NCBI GenBank assembly: GCA_031553675.1
Contig: JAVBLF010000084.1
Location: 1 to 64,000 of the forward strand
Direction of reading: 5' to 3'
From: JAVBLF01 sp031553675
GTDB lineage: Bacteria; Bacillota; Clostridia; Christensenellales; CALWSW01
DNA: 64,000 nt
Part shown: in pieces, positions 41,565-50,608 of the stretch
How positions within the stretch are numbered: position 1 is the stretch's first letter
Layout: each line of letters opens with the position of its first letter
Program-made: the position numbers and the translations under genes
Notes under the pieces: model-generated
What the model saw: the letters and a program-made list of their open reading frames with translations, nothing else
What the model was told of the DNA's origin: nothing
Databases searched by the model: none

Positions 41565-42590
41565 ATGAAAAAAAGAGTTGTCAGTTTCGGGGAAATCATG
41601 CTCCGCCTCGCGCCAGAGGGATACGAGCGCTTTGTGCAGTCCCGTCGATTTGGCGCAAGCTATGGCGGCGGGGAAGCGAACGTCGCGGTGTCACTCGCCA
41701 ACTTCGGCCTCGACGCGGCTTTCGTGACCAAGCTGCCCACCCACGAGATCGGCCAGTCCGCAGTGAACGCCCTGCGCCAGTTCGGCGTGGATACGAGCGC
41801 AATCGCGCGCGGCGGTGCGCGTGTCGGCATCTACTTCCTCGAAAAAGGCGCGTCCCAGCGTCCGTCCAAGGTCATTTACGACCGCGCTGGATCTTCGATT
41901 GCGTCGGCGGACGCCGCCGACTTCGATTGGGACACCATTTTTGCGGGTGCCGACTGGTTCCACTTCACCGGCATTACGCCCGCGCTGGGAGACAAGGTGG
42001 CGGCGATCTGCCTCAGCGCCTGCCAAGCCGCCAAAGCCAAGGGATTGACCGTCTCCTGCGACCTCAACTACCGGAAAAACCTCTGGAGCCGCGAAAAGGC
42101 GGGCCAGGTCATGGCGGGCCTGATGGAATACGTCGATGTTTGCATCGCCAACGAGGAAGATGCCGCCGACGTGTTCGGCATTCGCGCCGCCAATACCGAT
42201 GTCACGAGCGGACAAGTCGACCACAATGCCTATCAGGACGTCGCGCGTCAGTTGGCAGCGCGCTTTGGTTTTTCGCGCGTCGCGATCACGCTGCGCGAAT
42301 CGATCTCGGCGAGCGACAACAACTGGGCAGGCATGCTCTACGACGGCCAGCAATGCTATTTTTCCAAAACGTATGCCGTTCGCATCGTCGATCGCGTCGG
42401 CGGCGGCGACAGCTTTGGCGGTGGCTTGATTTACGCGTCGCTCATGGACTATGCGCCCCAGGAAGCGATCGAATTCGCGGTGGCGGCGAGCTGTCTCAAA
42501 CACAGCGTCGAGGGCGACTTCAACATGGTCGGCGTCGACGAAGTCAAAAAACTGGCGGGCGGCGATGCATCCGGCCGCGTCCAGCGTTAG
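41565..42590 (+). CDS. kdgK: 2-keto-3-deoxygluconate kinase (PfkB family)
   Basis: Phosphorylates KDG to KDPG, feeding the adjacent aldolase. The 341-residue PfkB protein starts MKKRVVSFGEIMLRLAP, with GGGEANVAVSLANFGLDAAFV in the substrate region. The ATP/anion-hole motif DRVGGGDSFGGGLIYA contains the catalytic Asp. The GGGDSF form is typical of KDG kinases. GAGGGG lies 4 bases before the ATG, 8 bases after kdgA, so the two are co-transcribed. Confidence 0.94.
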   Translation: MKKRVVSFGEIMLRLAPEGYERFVQSRRFGASYGGGEANVAVSLANFGLDAAFVTKLPTHEIGQSAVNALRQFGVDTSAIARGGARVGIYFLEKGASQRPSKVIYDRAGSSIASADAADFDWDTIFAGADWFHFTGITPALGDKVAAICLSACQAAKAKGLTVSCDLNYRKNLWSREKAGQVMAGLMEYVDVCIANEEDAADVFGIRAANTDVTSGQVDHNAYQDVARQLAARFGFSRVAITLRESISASDNNWAGMLYDGQQCYFSKTYAVRIVDRVGGGDSFGGGLIYASLMDYAPQEAIEFAVAASCLKHSVEGDFNMVGVDEVKKLAGGDASGRVQR

Positions 42591-42601
42591 GGGAGGAAGC
42601 G

Positions 42602-43684
42602 ATGAAGCTCGACACCTACCTGGCCGATCTCGAAGAACGAATTGACATCGAAGAAGAAGAACGCATCGCGCAAACGTGGCTGGATTTCGCCGACCTCCGC
42701 TGTGATACGCCCTACTTTGAACCCCGACGCGCGCCGCATCCCCCGACCGTCGAATGGAAGCCCATGCTGATCAACGACGCGCTCGAAAGCGACGAGGGCA
42801 TGGTCTACCAACAGCTCTGCCTCATCTCGGACGTGCTGCGGCGGGGCGGCGGCGACATGCTCTGCCTGCGCAGCAATTTCGGCACGGGCATCATCCCGGG
42901 CATCTTCGGCGCGGAGACTTTCATCATGCCGCGCGAAACGAATACCCTCCCGGGATCCCGTCCTTTGGCGGGCGGCATTGACGCCATCCGGCGCATCCTG
43001 GACGCGGGTCGCTATGATTTCGAATCGGGATATGCCAAGCGCGTGTTTACCGTCGCGGAACTCTACCTGTCGAAGATCGCCGCCTTCCCTAAGCTACAGC
43101 GCTATCTCTCCTACTACAACCCCGACTTGCAGGGGCCGCTGTCGCTCTGTGAGGCGACCTGGGGCTCCGACATCTATGCCGACGTGTTTGACGAGCCCGA
43201 GCTGGTCGAGCAGGCGCTCGATTTCTTTGCCGACGTCTACATCGACTTCACGAAGAAGTGGCACGCGCTCTGCCCGCCCTACGACGCGACGCACAGCGTC
43301 GAATGGGGCTGCCTGCACCGCGGCGGTACGATCATCCGCAACGATGCTGCGATGAACATTTCGGGCGAGATGTACCGGCAATATGTCGCCCCGCGCGACC
43401 AGCGCATCATCGACGCCTTTGGCGGCGGCGTGCACTTTTGCGGGCGCGGACACCACTTCATCGGGCATGTCGCCGCGCTTCGCGGTCTGAGTTGCATCAA
43501 CCTGTCGCAGCCCGACTGGAACGACATGGAGATCATCTACCAAAACACCATCGATCGGGACATCATCATCTTCGGCATGGTGCCGGAGGAGGTCGAACGC
43601 GCCACGCAGGCAGGCCGTCCGCTGCGTGGGCGTGTGCACTGCGGGGCATCGCAGGCGGCTTGGCGCGAAGAAGCGGATGCGTGA
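42602..43684 (+). CDS. UroD-like protein 4 with complete HxC...C zinc signature
   Basis: A 360-residue UroD/MtaA superfamily protein 11 bases after kdgK. It carries His278-Phe-Cys280 (GVHFCGRG) and Cys347 (GRVHCGAS) near the C-terminus, the three-ligand pattern of corrinoid-dependent methyltransferases. GGGGAGG precedes the ATG; a much longer frame running back over kdgK is an artefact. It has an extended N-terminus relative to the others and no RERMxxxL start. Co-transcription with KDG genes implies a uronate-related substrate. No corrinoid protein or reductive activator lies in the window. Confidence 0.82.
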   Translation: MKLDTYLADLEERIDIEEEERIAQTWLDFADLRCDTPYFEPRRAPHPPTVEWKPMLINDALESDEGMVYQQLCLISDVLRRGGGDMLCLRSNFGTGIIPGIFGAETFIMPRETNTLPGSRPLAGGIDAIRRILDAGRYDFESGYAKRVFTVAELYLSKIAAFPKLQRYLSYYNPDLQGPLSLCEATWGSDIYADVFDEPELVEQALDFFADVYIDFTKKWHALCPPYDATHSVEWGCLHRGGTIIRNDAAMNISGEMYRQYVAPRDQRIIDAFGGGVHFCGRGHHFIGHVAALRGLSCINLSQPDWNDMEIIYQNTIDRDIIIFGMVPEEVERATQAGRPLRGRVHCGASQAAWREEADA

Positions 43685-43690
43685 CGAATA

Positions 43691-43703
43691 GAAAACGTTT
43701 TTC
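43691..43703. promoter_or_regulatory. Candidate LacI-type operator, distal
   Basis: GAAAACGTTTTTC, with the perfect palindromic core AAAACGTTTT and the central CG typical of LacI-family sites, 191 bp upstream of a second similar site. Confidence 0.5.
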
Positions 43704-43843
43704 TTCAAGCAAAGCCGCAATCCAAATGAGTGCGCGAAAGCGCGAGGATCGATCCGATGCGTCCCGCCGAAAGGGAGGAAGGTCGCAGACGGCTTCCGTG
43801 GCCATTCGGCTTTCGTAGGCCGCAATTCTTTTTCGGAATGATA

Positions 43844-43872
43844 TTGACAAATGTTTGTCTATATTGTATCTT
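43844..43872 (+). promoter_or_regulatory. Promoter of the uronate transport/catabolism operon
   Basis: TTGACA (43844-43849), 17-base spacer, TATCTT (43867-43872). A perfect 14-bp palindrome GACAAATGTTTGTC (43846-43859) overlaps the -35 and spacer and may be another regulator site. Confidence 0.7.
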
Positions 43873-43880
43873 CGTGGTAA

Positions 43881-43895
43881 GGTAAACGTTTTCTC
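43881..43895. promoter_or_regulatory. Candidate LacI-type operator, promoter-proximal
   Basis: GGTAAACGTTTTCTC with core AAACGTTT, at about the expected transcription start. Probable target of the LacI regulator in the same operon. Confidence 0.5.
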
Positions 43896-43977
43896 AATCG
43901 CATGCCCTTTCTGTTCCATATTTTGCATTCCCATCGTGCCTCGTCCTGTCGTCCCATCATCGTTTGGAGGATTCACC

Positions 43978-45369
43978 ATGAAGCATTTGAAATCGTTCCT
44001 TTCGGTCGCACTTGCAGCTGCGATGCTCGTTTCCATGGCCGCATGTGGCGGCTCGACGCCCCCGCCCGCCGAAGCGAAACCGTCCGCCGAAGCAGCACAG
44101 CCGGCCGCCGAGGAAGCAAAGGCGGAGGAACCCAAAGCCGATGCGGAAGCGCCTGCCGCGAACGCGGAACTCACCGGCGAACTGCGCGTCACGACGCAGT
44201 CGTGGATGATGGGCAAGTACGACTTCGAGGGCATGAAAGCCGAATTCGAAGCGAACCACCCGGGTGTGACCGTCGTCTACAACAAAGTGGACAACGCCGA
44301 CGTCACGACGAACATGCTGCAATGGTCCCAGGGCAAGACAGACTGCGACATCGCCATCGGCGGCAGCCGTGAGCACGCCGTCCAGTACGCCGCGAAGGAC
44401 TACATCATCAGCTTCGACGACGACTTCTTCGCCGGTGACTACACCAAAGACAAGTTCTTCCCGGCCTTCCTAGAGCTGGGCAACGTCGACGGCACCCAGT
44501 ACATGATCCCCGTGACGGGCGAAGTCATGTTCATCGTCGCGAACAAAGAACTCATGAAAAACGCCGGCATCGCCGACGCGAACGGCGCCATCGCCGCGCC
44601 GAAGACCTGGGCGGAGCTGACGGAATACGCCAAGGCCGCCACCGTTTCCGAAGGCGGCAAAGTGACGCAAACCGGCCTTTCGATCGATTGGGGCACCAAC
44701 TTCATGGCCTACTCCTACCTCGCCTGCTTGCAGGGCCTGAAGGGCAACTTCTACGAATCGGACGGCCATACGATCGACTTCACCAGCCCGCAGTCGGCTG
44801 AACTCCTCCAGACCTGGACCGATCTCGTCAAAGCCGGCTACACGCCGACCGATACCTTTGCCGATGCCGATGCCGGACGCACGAACTTCAAAGCCGGCAA
44901 GGTCGCCATGCTGCTCACCGCCGCCTCCCGCTGGATCGAATGCCAAGAGAACGTCGGCCAGGGCAATACGACCGTGCTGCCCATCCCCGGCACCGACGCG
45001 AACGGCTCGCTCGTCTACATCCACGGCGCCGTCATCCCGAAGGCTTCCAAGCAGATCGAGCTGGCCAAACTCTTCATTCAGGAAGAACTCCTCAGCGCGA
45101 AGGTCCACCAGCAGGCACTGAACACCTATGGCAAGATGTCGCCCATGCTCGCCCACTATGAAAACCTCGACAACCCCGATTGGCCGATGGTTCTCGAAGC
45201 GACGAAGAGCGGCGTGACGACCCCGCTGTACAAGGATTTCTCCAAGCTCGACACCAACATGCAGGTCGAAATCCAAAAGTGCATCCAGGGCGCGCAGTCG
45301 GTGGCCGACACACAGGCCCACCTGTCCAAGACCATCGGTGGACTTGACCTGAGCACCGGCCTCAAATAA
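43978..45369 (+). CDS. Carbohydrate ABC transporter substrate-binding lipoprotein
   Basis: A 463-residue exported binding protein of the extracellular solute-binding family 1 (maltose/oligosaccharide type). The signal peptide ends at a lipobox with Cys23 (MAACGGS). A Pro/Ala/Glu-rich linker (about 24-64) leads to the core (TGELRVTTQSWMMGKYDFEGM, IPVTGEVMFIVANKELM). TTGGAGG precedes the ATG. It heads a long operon with uxaC, uxaB and uxaA, so a uronate or oligouronide ligand is likely. Confidence 0.93.
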   Translation: MKHLKSFLSVALAAAMLVSMAACGGSTPPPAEAKPSAEAAQPAAEEAKAEEPKADAEAPAANAELTGELRVTTQSWMMGKYDFEGMKAEFEANHPGVTVVYNKVDNADVTTNMLQWSQGKTDCDIAIGGSREHAVQYAAKDYIISFDDDFFAGDYTKDKFFPAFLELGNVDGTQYMIPVTGEVMFIVANKELMKNAGIADANGAIAAPKTWAELTEYAKAATVSEGGKVTQTGLSIDWGTNFMAYSYLACLQGLKGNFYESDGHTIDFTSPQSAELLQTWTDLVKAGYTPTDTFADADAGRTNFKAGKVAMLLTAASRWIECQENVGQGNTTVLPIPGTDANGSLVYIHGAVIPKASKQIELAKLFIQEELLSAKVHQQALNTYGKMSPMLAHYENLDNPDWPMVLEATKSGVTTPLYKDFSKLDTNMQVEIQKCIQGAQSVADTQAHLSKTIGGLDLSTGLK

Positions 45370-45399
45370 GCAAAGAAGCAACGCGCCAACCGGGCGCAC

Positions 45400-45438
45400 A
45401 ACGAACCGCAGAGGCTTCGAACGCTTCTGCGGTTCGTT
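45400..45438 (+). promoter_or_regulatory. Intercistronic stem-loop after the binding-protein gene
   Basis: 13-bp perfect stem (arms 45400-45412 and 45426-45438) with a 13-base loop, then ACAAAAAG. Likely partial terminator or message stabiliser, as after the binding-protein gene at 11802. Confidence 0.65.
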
Positions 45439-45463
45439 ACAAAAAGGGGGGCGAAAAGCCGCT

Positions 45464-46432
45464 ATGAAACGCAATCTGTCGTCCGGTGTCAAACGTCAAC
45501 TGACCGGGTATGCTTTTTTGACGCCGGGCTTTCTCTTCATCGCCATCTACATGGCTTATCCGCTCGTGCGGTCCCTGTTTCTCAGCTTTACCCAGTACAA
45601 CTTTGCGTTCGACGACGCGCCGACCTTTGTCGGCCTCAAGAACTACGTCGACATGTTCTCCGACACCTTTTTTCTCGACGCGCTCCGCAACACGACGGTC
45701 TTTGCCGTTGTGTTCTTCCCGAGCGTGATTGTGCTGTCACTGATCGTCGCTTTGCTGCTCGATCACGGCGTGCGCGGATCGGCCTTTTTCCGCACTTGCA
45801 TCTTCTTGCCGGTCGTCGTGCCGCTCTCCCTCACGGGTATCATCTTCCAGTGGATCCTGAACGAAAACTACGGGCTCCTCAACTGGTTTTTGTCGGACTT
45901 TCTCCCCTTCACGTCCTGGGCGCACAACTGGCTGGGGGAGGACAAATGGGCGATGGTCAGCATCATCGTCGTCAGCTTGTGGAAAAACATCGGCCTGCTC
46001 GTCGTCATGTTTATGGCCGGATTGCAGGCGATTTCAAATGACATCATCGAAGCTTCGATGATCGACGGCTGCAACACGATGCAGCGCATTTTCCGCGTCG
46101 TGATCCCCAACCTGAAAGAGAGCTTCGTGATATGCGGCATTTGGGCGATCATCCAGGCGGTCAAGGTCTTCGAGCAGCCCTTCATCATGACGAACGGCGG
46201 CCCCGGTACGGCGACGCTCGTGCTCTACCAATACACATGGATGAACGCGTTCAAGCACTTTGAGATGGGCTACGCGTCCTCGATCGCCTACTTCATGGGC
46301 GTCGTCATCCTCGTGCTGTCTTACCTCAACATGCGCGTCAACCGCAGCGACGAAGAAAAAGAAGCCATTCAGAAAAAACGCGAGCAGAAAAAACGCAAGG
46401 CCGAGGCCAGATTGGAGGGGACTGTCGCGTGA
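45464..46432 (+). CDS. Carbohydrate ABC transporter permease (MalF-like)
   Basis: A 322-residue membrane subunit with six to seven helices starting GYAFLTPGFLFIAIYMAYPL. The EAA loop EASMIDGCNTMQRIFRVVIP, which docks on the ATPase, is at about 195-215. The start is followed closely by MalG-like gene 46429, whose start overlaps this stop. No ATPase gene lies in the operon, so a shared MsmX-type ATPase elsewhere is expected. Confidence 0.93.
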   Translation: MKRNLSSGVKRQLTGYAFLTPGFLFIAIYMAYPLVRSLFLSFTQYNFAFDDAPTFVGLKNYVDMFSDTFFLDALRNTTVFAVVFFPSVIVLSLIVALLLDHGVRGSAFFRTCIFLPVVVPLSLTGIIFQWILNENYGLLNWFLSDFLPFTSWAHNWLGEDKWAMVSIIVVSLWKNIGLLVVMFMAGLQAISNDIIEASMIDGCNTMQRIFRVVIPNLKESFVICGIWAIIQAVKVFEQPFIMTNGGPGTATLVLYQYTWMNAFKHFEMGYASSIAYFMGVVILVLSYLNMRVNRSDEEKEAIQKKREQKKRKAEARLEGTVA

Positions 46433-47268
46433 AAAAGAAATCCATTGCGGCCAACACCGCCATTTTCCTCGTGCTGGCAATCACGGCGTTCGTGTTCATC
46501 GTCCCGTTCATTTGGACCCTCTTGACCTCGATCAAGAGCAACGAGGACATCTATGCCGCGACCATGGTCATTCTGCCCACCCACGTGACGTTCGAGCATT
46601 ACGTCAAGGTCATCACGCAGATGGGCGACTTCCTCCGCTACTTCTCCAACTCTGTCGCGACCTCGTTTTGGAGCGTGCTGGCGACCGTCGTGTTGAGCGC
46701 GACCTTGGGCTATGCGTTCGCCAAACTCGACTTCAAGTTTAAGAATGTCTACCTGGGTTTCATCCTCTTCATCCTGACCCTCCCTTACGTCATCTACCTG
46801 ATCCCGATCTACCTCATGCAGTCGAAGCTCGACTTGATCGACAAGGTGGGCGGTCTGGTGCTCCCCTACGTCGCGACCAACCTTCCGATGGCCGTGTTCA
46901 TCATGCGCGGACAGTTCAACGGCGTGCCCGACACGCTGAGCGAGGCTGCCATGCTGGACGGCTGCAACGCCTGGCAGATCTTCTACAAGATCGTGTTGCC
47001 TGTCGTCAAGCCCGGCATCGCGACGGTGATCATCTTCACCTTCATCAACGTATGGGGCGAATTCACCTATGCCCGCACGCTGACTTCGACGATCAATTCC
47101 CAGACGCTGCCGGTCGGCATTACCTTCTTGCGCGACGAGGCGGCGTCCTGGCAGTATGGAACGCTGACAGCGACGATCACGCTCTCGCTGATCCCGCTGC
47201 TGGCCATCTTCCTGAGCATGCAAAAGTACTTCGTCGCCGGCCTGATGGAAGGCGCACTCAAGGGTTAA
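46429..47268 (+). CDS. Carbohydrate ABC transporter permease (MalG-like)
   Basis: A 279-residue second membrane subunit, GTG start overlapping the upstream stop (GTGA). Six helices are predicted by eye, with the EAA loop EAAMLDGCNAWQIFYKIVLP. GGAGGGG lies before the GTG. It forms the heterodimeric channel with the preceding protein. Confidence 0.93.
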   Translation: MKKKSIAANTAIFLVLAITAFVFIVPFIWTLLTSIKSNEDIYAATMVILPTHVTFEHYVKVITQMGDFLRYFSNSVATSFWSVLATVVLSATLGYAFAKLDFKFKNVYLGFILFILTLPYVIYLIPIYLMQSKLDLIDKVGGLVLPYVATNLPMAVFIMRGQFNGVPDTLSEAAMLDGCNAWQIFYKIVLPVVKPGIATVIIFTFINVWGEFTYARTLTSTINSQTLPVGITFLRDEAASWQYGTLTATITLSLIPLLAIFLSMQKYFVAGLMEGALKG

Positions 47269-47309
47269 ACCGCCGAATGCGGCGAATCAAAGGGGGGTGT
47301 GTTTCGAAG

Positions 47310-47987
47310 ATGTTTTCGCAAAACGCAGACCGGAAGCCCACGTCTGGCGGCGAGCCGTCTGCCAAAGCGGGCATGCAGCTCTTCTTTGATCTGCTTCGGC
47401 AAAATGCCTGGGAGTTGCTCCTCCTCAATCTGATGTTTTTGTTGGCGTCGCTTCCGGTGATCACACTGCCCCCCGCCCTCGCCGCCATGAGCCGGATCAA
47501 CATGCAGGCGTTTGAGCAGCGCGGCTGTCCGCTCCTGCGTTCATTTTGGACCGCGTTTCGGGAGACATTTGGGGCATCCTACGCCATCGGACTCCCGATC
47601 GCCGTCGTCGATATGGCTGCGTTCTTCCTCGTTCCCTTTTACCTGGCGGCTGCGGCGCAAAACGCTATGTTTTTCCTGCCGCTGGCCGTCGTCGTCACGA
47701 CGGTACTGCTGGCGACGATGGCGGGCTTTTACGCCTTTGCGATGCTGGGCACGGTCGATCTGCCGCTCGGGAAGCTCCTCAAGAACGCGATCCTTTTGGC
47801 CTTCCTGCGCTTTCCCGTCAACGTGGCGGCCTGTGTCGCCCTTGCTTTCATCGCGATCGTGATCCTGATCGGTCTGCCGTATACGGCGGCGGCGCTGTCG
47901 ATCGCGTTTGCCCTGGGCAACTTCATCGCGACCTTTTGCGCGTGGGGCGGCATACGGCGCTACATCGTCGCCGACGATCCCCGATAA
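47310..47987 (+). CDS. YesL-like DUF624 membrane protein
   Basis: A 225-residue integral membrane protein with about five helices, starting MFSQNADRK after AAAGGGGGG. The segment NAWELLLLNLMFLLASLPVI is typical of DUF624/YesL proteins, which accompany oligouronide and pectin transport genes in Bacillota. Its molecular role is not established. The longer frame overlapping the permease is rejected. Confidence 0.82.
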   Translation: MFSQNADRKPTSGGEPSAKAGMQLFFDLLRQNAWELLLLNLMFLLASLPVITLPPALAAMSRINMQAFEQRGCPLLRSFWTAFRETFGASYAIGLPIAVVDMAAFFLVPFYLAAAAQNAMFFLPLAVVVTTVLLATMAGFYAFAMLGTVDLPLGKLLKNAILLAFLRFPVNVAACVALAFIAIVILIGLPYTAAALSIAFALGNFIATFCAWGGIRRYIVADDPR

Positions 47988-48023
47988 CCCGCATTCCACA
48001 CTAGCACGCCGGGAGGAAATGCC

Positions 48024-49082
48024 GTGTCGAAGAAAATCGTGACGATCAAGGATGTCGCAACGGAGATGGGCGTTTCCGTCACGACCGTCCACAAGGCGAT
48101 TTACAACAAAAAGGGCATCAACGGCGCCACCCGCCGCGAGATCCTCGACTACATCGACAAGAACAACTTCAAGCTCAACAAAGTGGCCTCCGCGCTGAAG
48201 CGCCGCCCCATTCGCCTGGCATCCGTCGTGATCGAGCCGGTGGGCATCAACCACTATTTTTATGCCAGCGTGCAAAAGGGCATCGACGACGCCAACAGCG
48301 ACCTCGAGCCTTTCAACGTCGAGCTGACCCGATACTTCACCGACTTCAACGCGGCATCCCAAAAGCGCGTACTCAAACAGGTGCTGGACGAGCGCGGCGA
48401 CGAGATCGACGGGCTACTCTTCGTTCCGGCCCACGAGCGCAGCTTGGCGGAGGACGTCGCACGCTTTACCGAAAGGGGCACGAAGGTCGTCACGGTCAAC
48501 AGCGATGCGCTGGGCAGCACGCGAAGCGCCTGCGTCACCAGCAACGCGAAGATGGCCGGGCAAATCGCGGCCGAGCTTTTGACGCGCTGCAACGGCGAGC
48601 GCGAAGGGCAGGTCATCCTGCTGGGCGGCAACCACGAGATGTACAACCACCGCCGGATCGCCAACGGTTTTTTTTCCTACATGCGCGAGGAAGCGCCTTC
48701 GCTCGACATCCTGGAGCTTTACGACTTCGAAGATCTCAAAAGCACGGAGCGCAAACTGCGCAAGTACCTGTCGAGCTTTGACGACATCGCGGGCCTTTTC
48801 AGCAACACGAGCCGCAATACCTACGTCATGTGCCAGGTCATCGCCGATATGGGCTTGTCCGGACGCTTTCCGGTGATTGGCAGCGACGTGTTTGCCGAGC
48901 TGATGCCCTTCTTTGCGGATCGAACCCTCATGGCTTCGACCTACCAAAACCAATACATGCAGGGCTATCGGGGCTTACAGAGCCTTTACTACCTGATCAC
49001 AGGGGAAGAATCCGTTCCCGACCTGACAGAGATGCACATCGGCATCGCCATCCAGAGCAATGCCGCAAGCTTTCTGACCTGA
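48024..49082 (+). CDS. LacI family regulator
   Basis: A 352-residue regulator with GTG start after GGGAGGAAAT. The N-terminal helix-turn-helix and hinge helix (VTIKDVATEMGVSVTTVHKA, then NKVASALKRR) occupy about 6-60. A sugar-binding core of the periplasmic-binding type follows. Located inside the uronate operon, it probably represses it from the AAACGTTT sites upstream of the binding-protein gene, releasing on binding a uronate or its derivative. The hinge region is unusual in ending RRPIRLASVVIEPVG. Confidence 0.9.
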   Translation: MSKKIVTIKDVATEMGVSVTTVHKAIYNKKGINGATRREILDYIDKNNFKLNKVASALKRRPIRLASVVIEPVGINHYFYASVQKGIDDANSDLEPFNVELTRYFTDFNAASQKRVLKQVLDERGDEIDGLLFVPAHERSLAEDVARFTERGTKVVTVNSDALGSTRSACVTSNAKMAGQIAAELLTRCNGEREGQVILLGGNHEMYNHRRIANGFFSYMREEAPSLDILELYDFEDLKSTERKLRKYLSSFDDIAGLFSNTSRNTYVMCQVIADMGLSGRFPVIGSDVFAELMPFFADRTLMASTYQNQYMQGYRGLQSLYYLITGEESVPDLTEMHIGIAIQSNAASFLT

Positions 49083-49171
49083 GACATGGCGCGATTGATC
49101 TTCCGATCGACAGCATGAGCCCGAATCTTCCGACTGCGTCGCGGCAGCCAGAAATGGAGGAACGAATCACG

Positions 49172-50596
49172 TTGAAAACTTTTATGAACGACGACTTTTT
49201 GCTCAGCACCGACAGCGCCCGCTTGCTCTACCACGACTACGCGAAAGCGGCGCCCATCCTCGATTACCACTGCCACATCAACCCGGCCGACATCGCGACC
49301 GACAAGCGCTATGATACGATCACAGACCTTTGGCTGGGGGGCGATCACTATAAATGGCGCGCCATGCGCTGCAACGGCATCCCGGAAAGCGAGATCACCG
49401 GCGCCCGCGAACGCGATCCCTTTCTGCTCTTTCAACGCTGGACGCAGACCCTCCAGCGCGCGATCGGCAACCCGCTCTACCATTGGAGCTATTTGGAACT
49501 CAAGCGCTATTTCGGCATCGACGAAGCCCTGACCGAGGCCAATTGCCGCGCCGTCTACGACCGCTGCAACGAACGCCTGCAGGACGAGGACATGAGCGTC
49601 CGCGGCTTGATCCGCCAGTCCCGCGTCAACCTGATCTGTACGACCGACGATCCCGCCGACGACCTGCAATGGCATCGGTCGATCGCGGAGGACACTTCCT
49701 TTGCCTGCCAAGTATTGCCCGCGTTCCGTCCTGACAAGGCGATGAATGTCGACAAACCCGGCTTCGCCGCCTACGTCGAAACGCTCGCCGCAGCGGCTGG
49801 AAGCCCCATTCGGTGTTTTGACGATCTCATGGGCGCGTTGCGCAGCCGCATGGATTTCTTTGACCGCATGGGCTGCCGCGTCTCCGACCACGCCCTCGAT
49901 CATCCGGTCTGTACCCCGGCCGATCCCGCCACGCTCGACGCGATCTTCGCCGAGGCACTCGAAGGAGAAGTTTCGACCGCGAAGGCCGATGCGCTTAAGA
50001 CGGCGGTTTTGACCTCGCTGGCCGCTCGCTACGCCGAATTGGGCTGGGCGATGCAAATCCACTACGGCTGCATCCGCAACAATTCCGACCGAGGCCTCGC
50101 AAATGTGGGTTGCGATTCAGGCTTTGACTGCATGGCGGACAGCGGCGGTGCGGCGGCGCTCGTCAATTTTTTGCGGCAGCTCGAAAACGCGGGCGCATTG
50201 CCGCGCATGGTGCTCTACTCGCTCAATCCCGCCGACAACGAAGTCATCATGACGGTGGCGGGCAGCTTCAGCCTCGACAGCGGCTGCGCGACGAAGATCC
50301 AGCTTGGGTCGGCATGGTGGTTCAACGACCACAAGACCGGCATGCAGAAGCAGCTCATCGATTTTGCCAACCTTGGCGTGCTGGGCAACTTCATCGGCAT
50401 GCTGACCGACAGCCGCTCCTTCCTGTCCTATACGCGGCACGAGTATTTCCGGCGCATCCTCTGCGATCTCGTCGGCCGCTGGATGGAGGACGGCGAGATC
50501 GTGAACGACCCGTCGGCGACAGGCGGGCTGATCCGGGATATTAGCTACAACAACGCCGTTCGCTTCTTCGGTTTCGACCTGCCATTGGTCCAATAG
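49172..50596 (+). CDS. uxaC: Glucuronate (uronate) isomerase
   Basis: Isomerises D-glucuronate to D-fructuronate and D-galacturonate to D-tagaturonate. TTG at 49172 is chosen: it follows GGAGG by 11 bases and gives KTFMNDDFLLSTDSARLLYH, aligning with the family N-terminus, whereas the ATG at 49184 is too far from the site. The 474-residue length is standard. His33-Cys-His35 (LDYHCHINP) is the metal-binding HxH of this amidohydrolase-fold enzyme, and GGDHYKWRAMRCNGIPE and QIHYGCIRNNS are conserved. Confidence 0.94.
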   Translation: MKTFMNDDFLLSTDSARLLYHDYAKAAPILDYHCHINPADIATDKRYDTITDLWLGGDHYKWRAMRCNGIPESEITGARERDPFLLFQRWTQTLQRAIGNPLYHWSYLELKRYFGIDEALTEANCRAVYDRCNERLQDEDMSVRGLIRQSRVNLICTTDDPADDLQWHRSIAEDTSFACQVLPAFRPDKAMNVDKPGFAAYVETLAAAAGSPIRCFDDLMGALRSRMDFFDRMGCRVSDHALDHPVCTPADPATLDAIFAEALEGEVSTAKADALKTAVLTSLAARYAELGWAMQIHYGCIRNNSDRGLANVGCDSGFDCMADSGGAAALVNFLRQLENAGALPRMVLYSLNPADNEVIMTVAGSFSLDSGCATKIQLGSAWWFNDHKTGMQKQLIDFANLGVLGNFIGMLTDSRSFLSYTRHEYFRRILCDLVGRWMEDGEIVNDPSATGGLIRDISYNNAVRFFGFDLPLVQ

Positions 50597-50608
50597 GAGG
50601 CCATGCTG

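Noticed and set aside
41483..42601. N-terminal extension of UroD-like protein 4 running back across kdgK
   Set aside because: It overlaps kdgK out of frame, is Arg-rich, and a strong ribosome site precedes the ATG at 42602.
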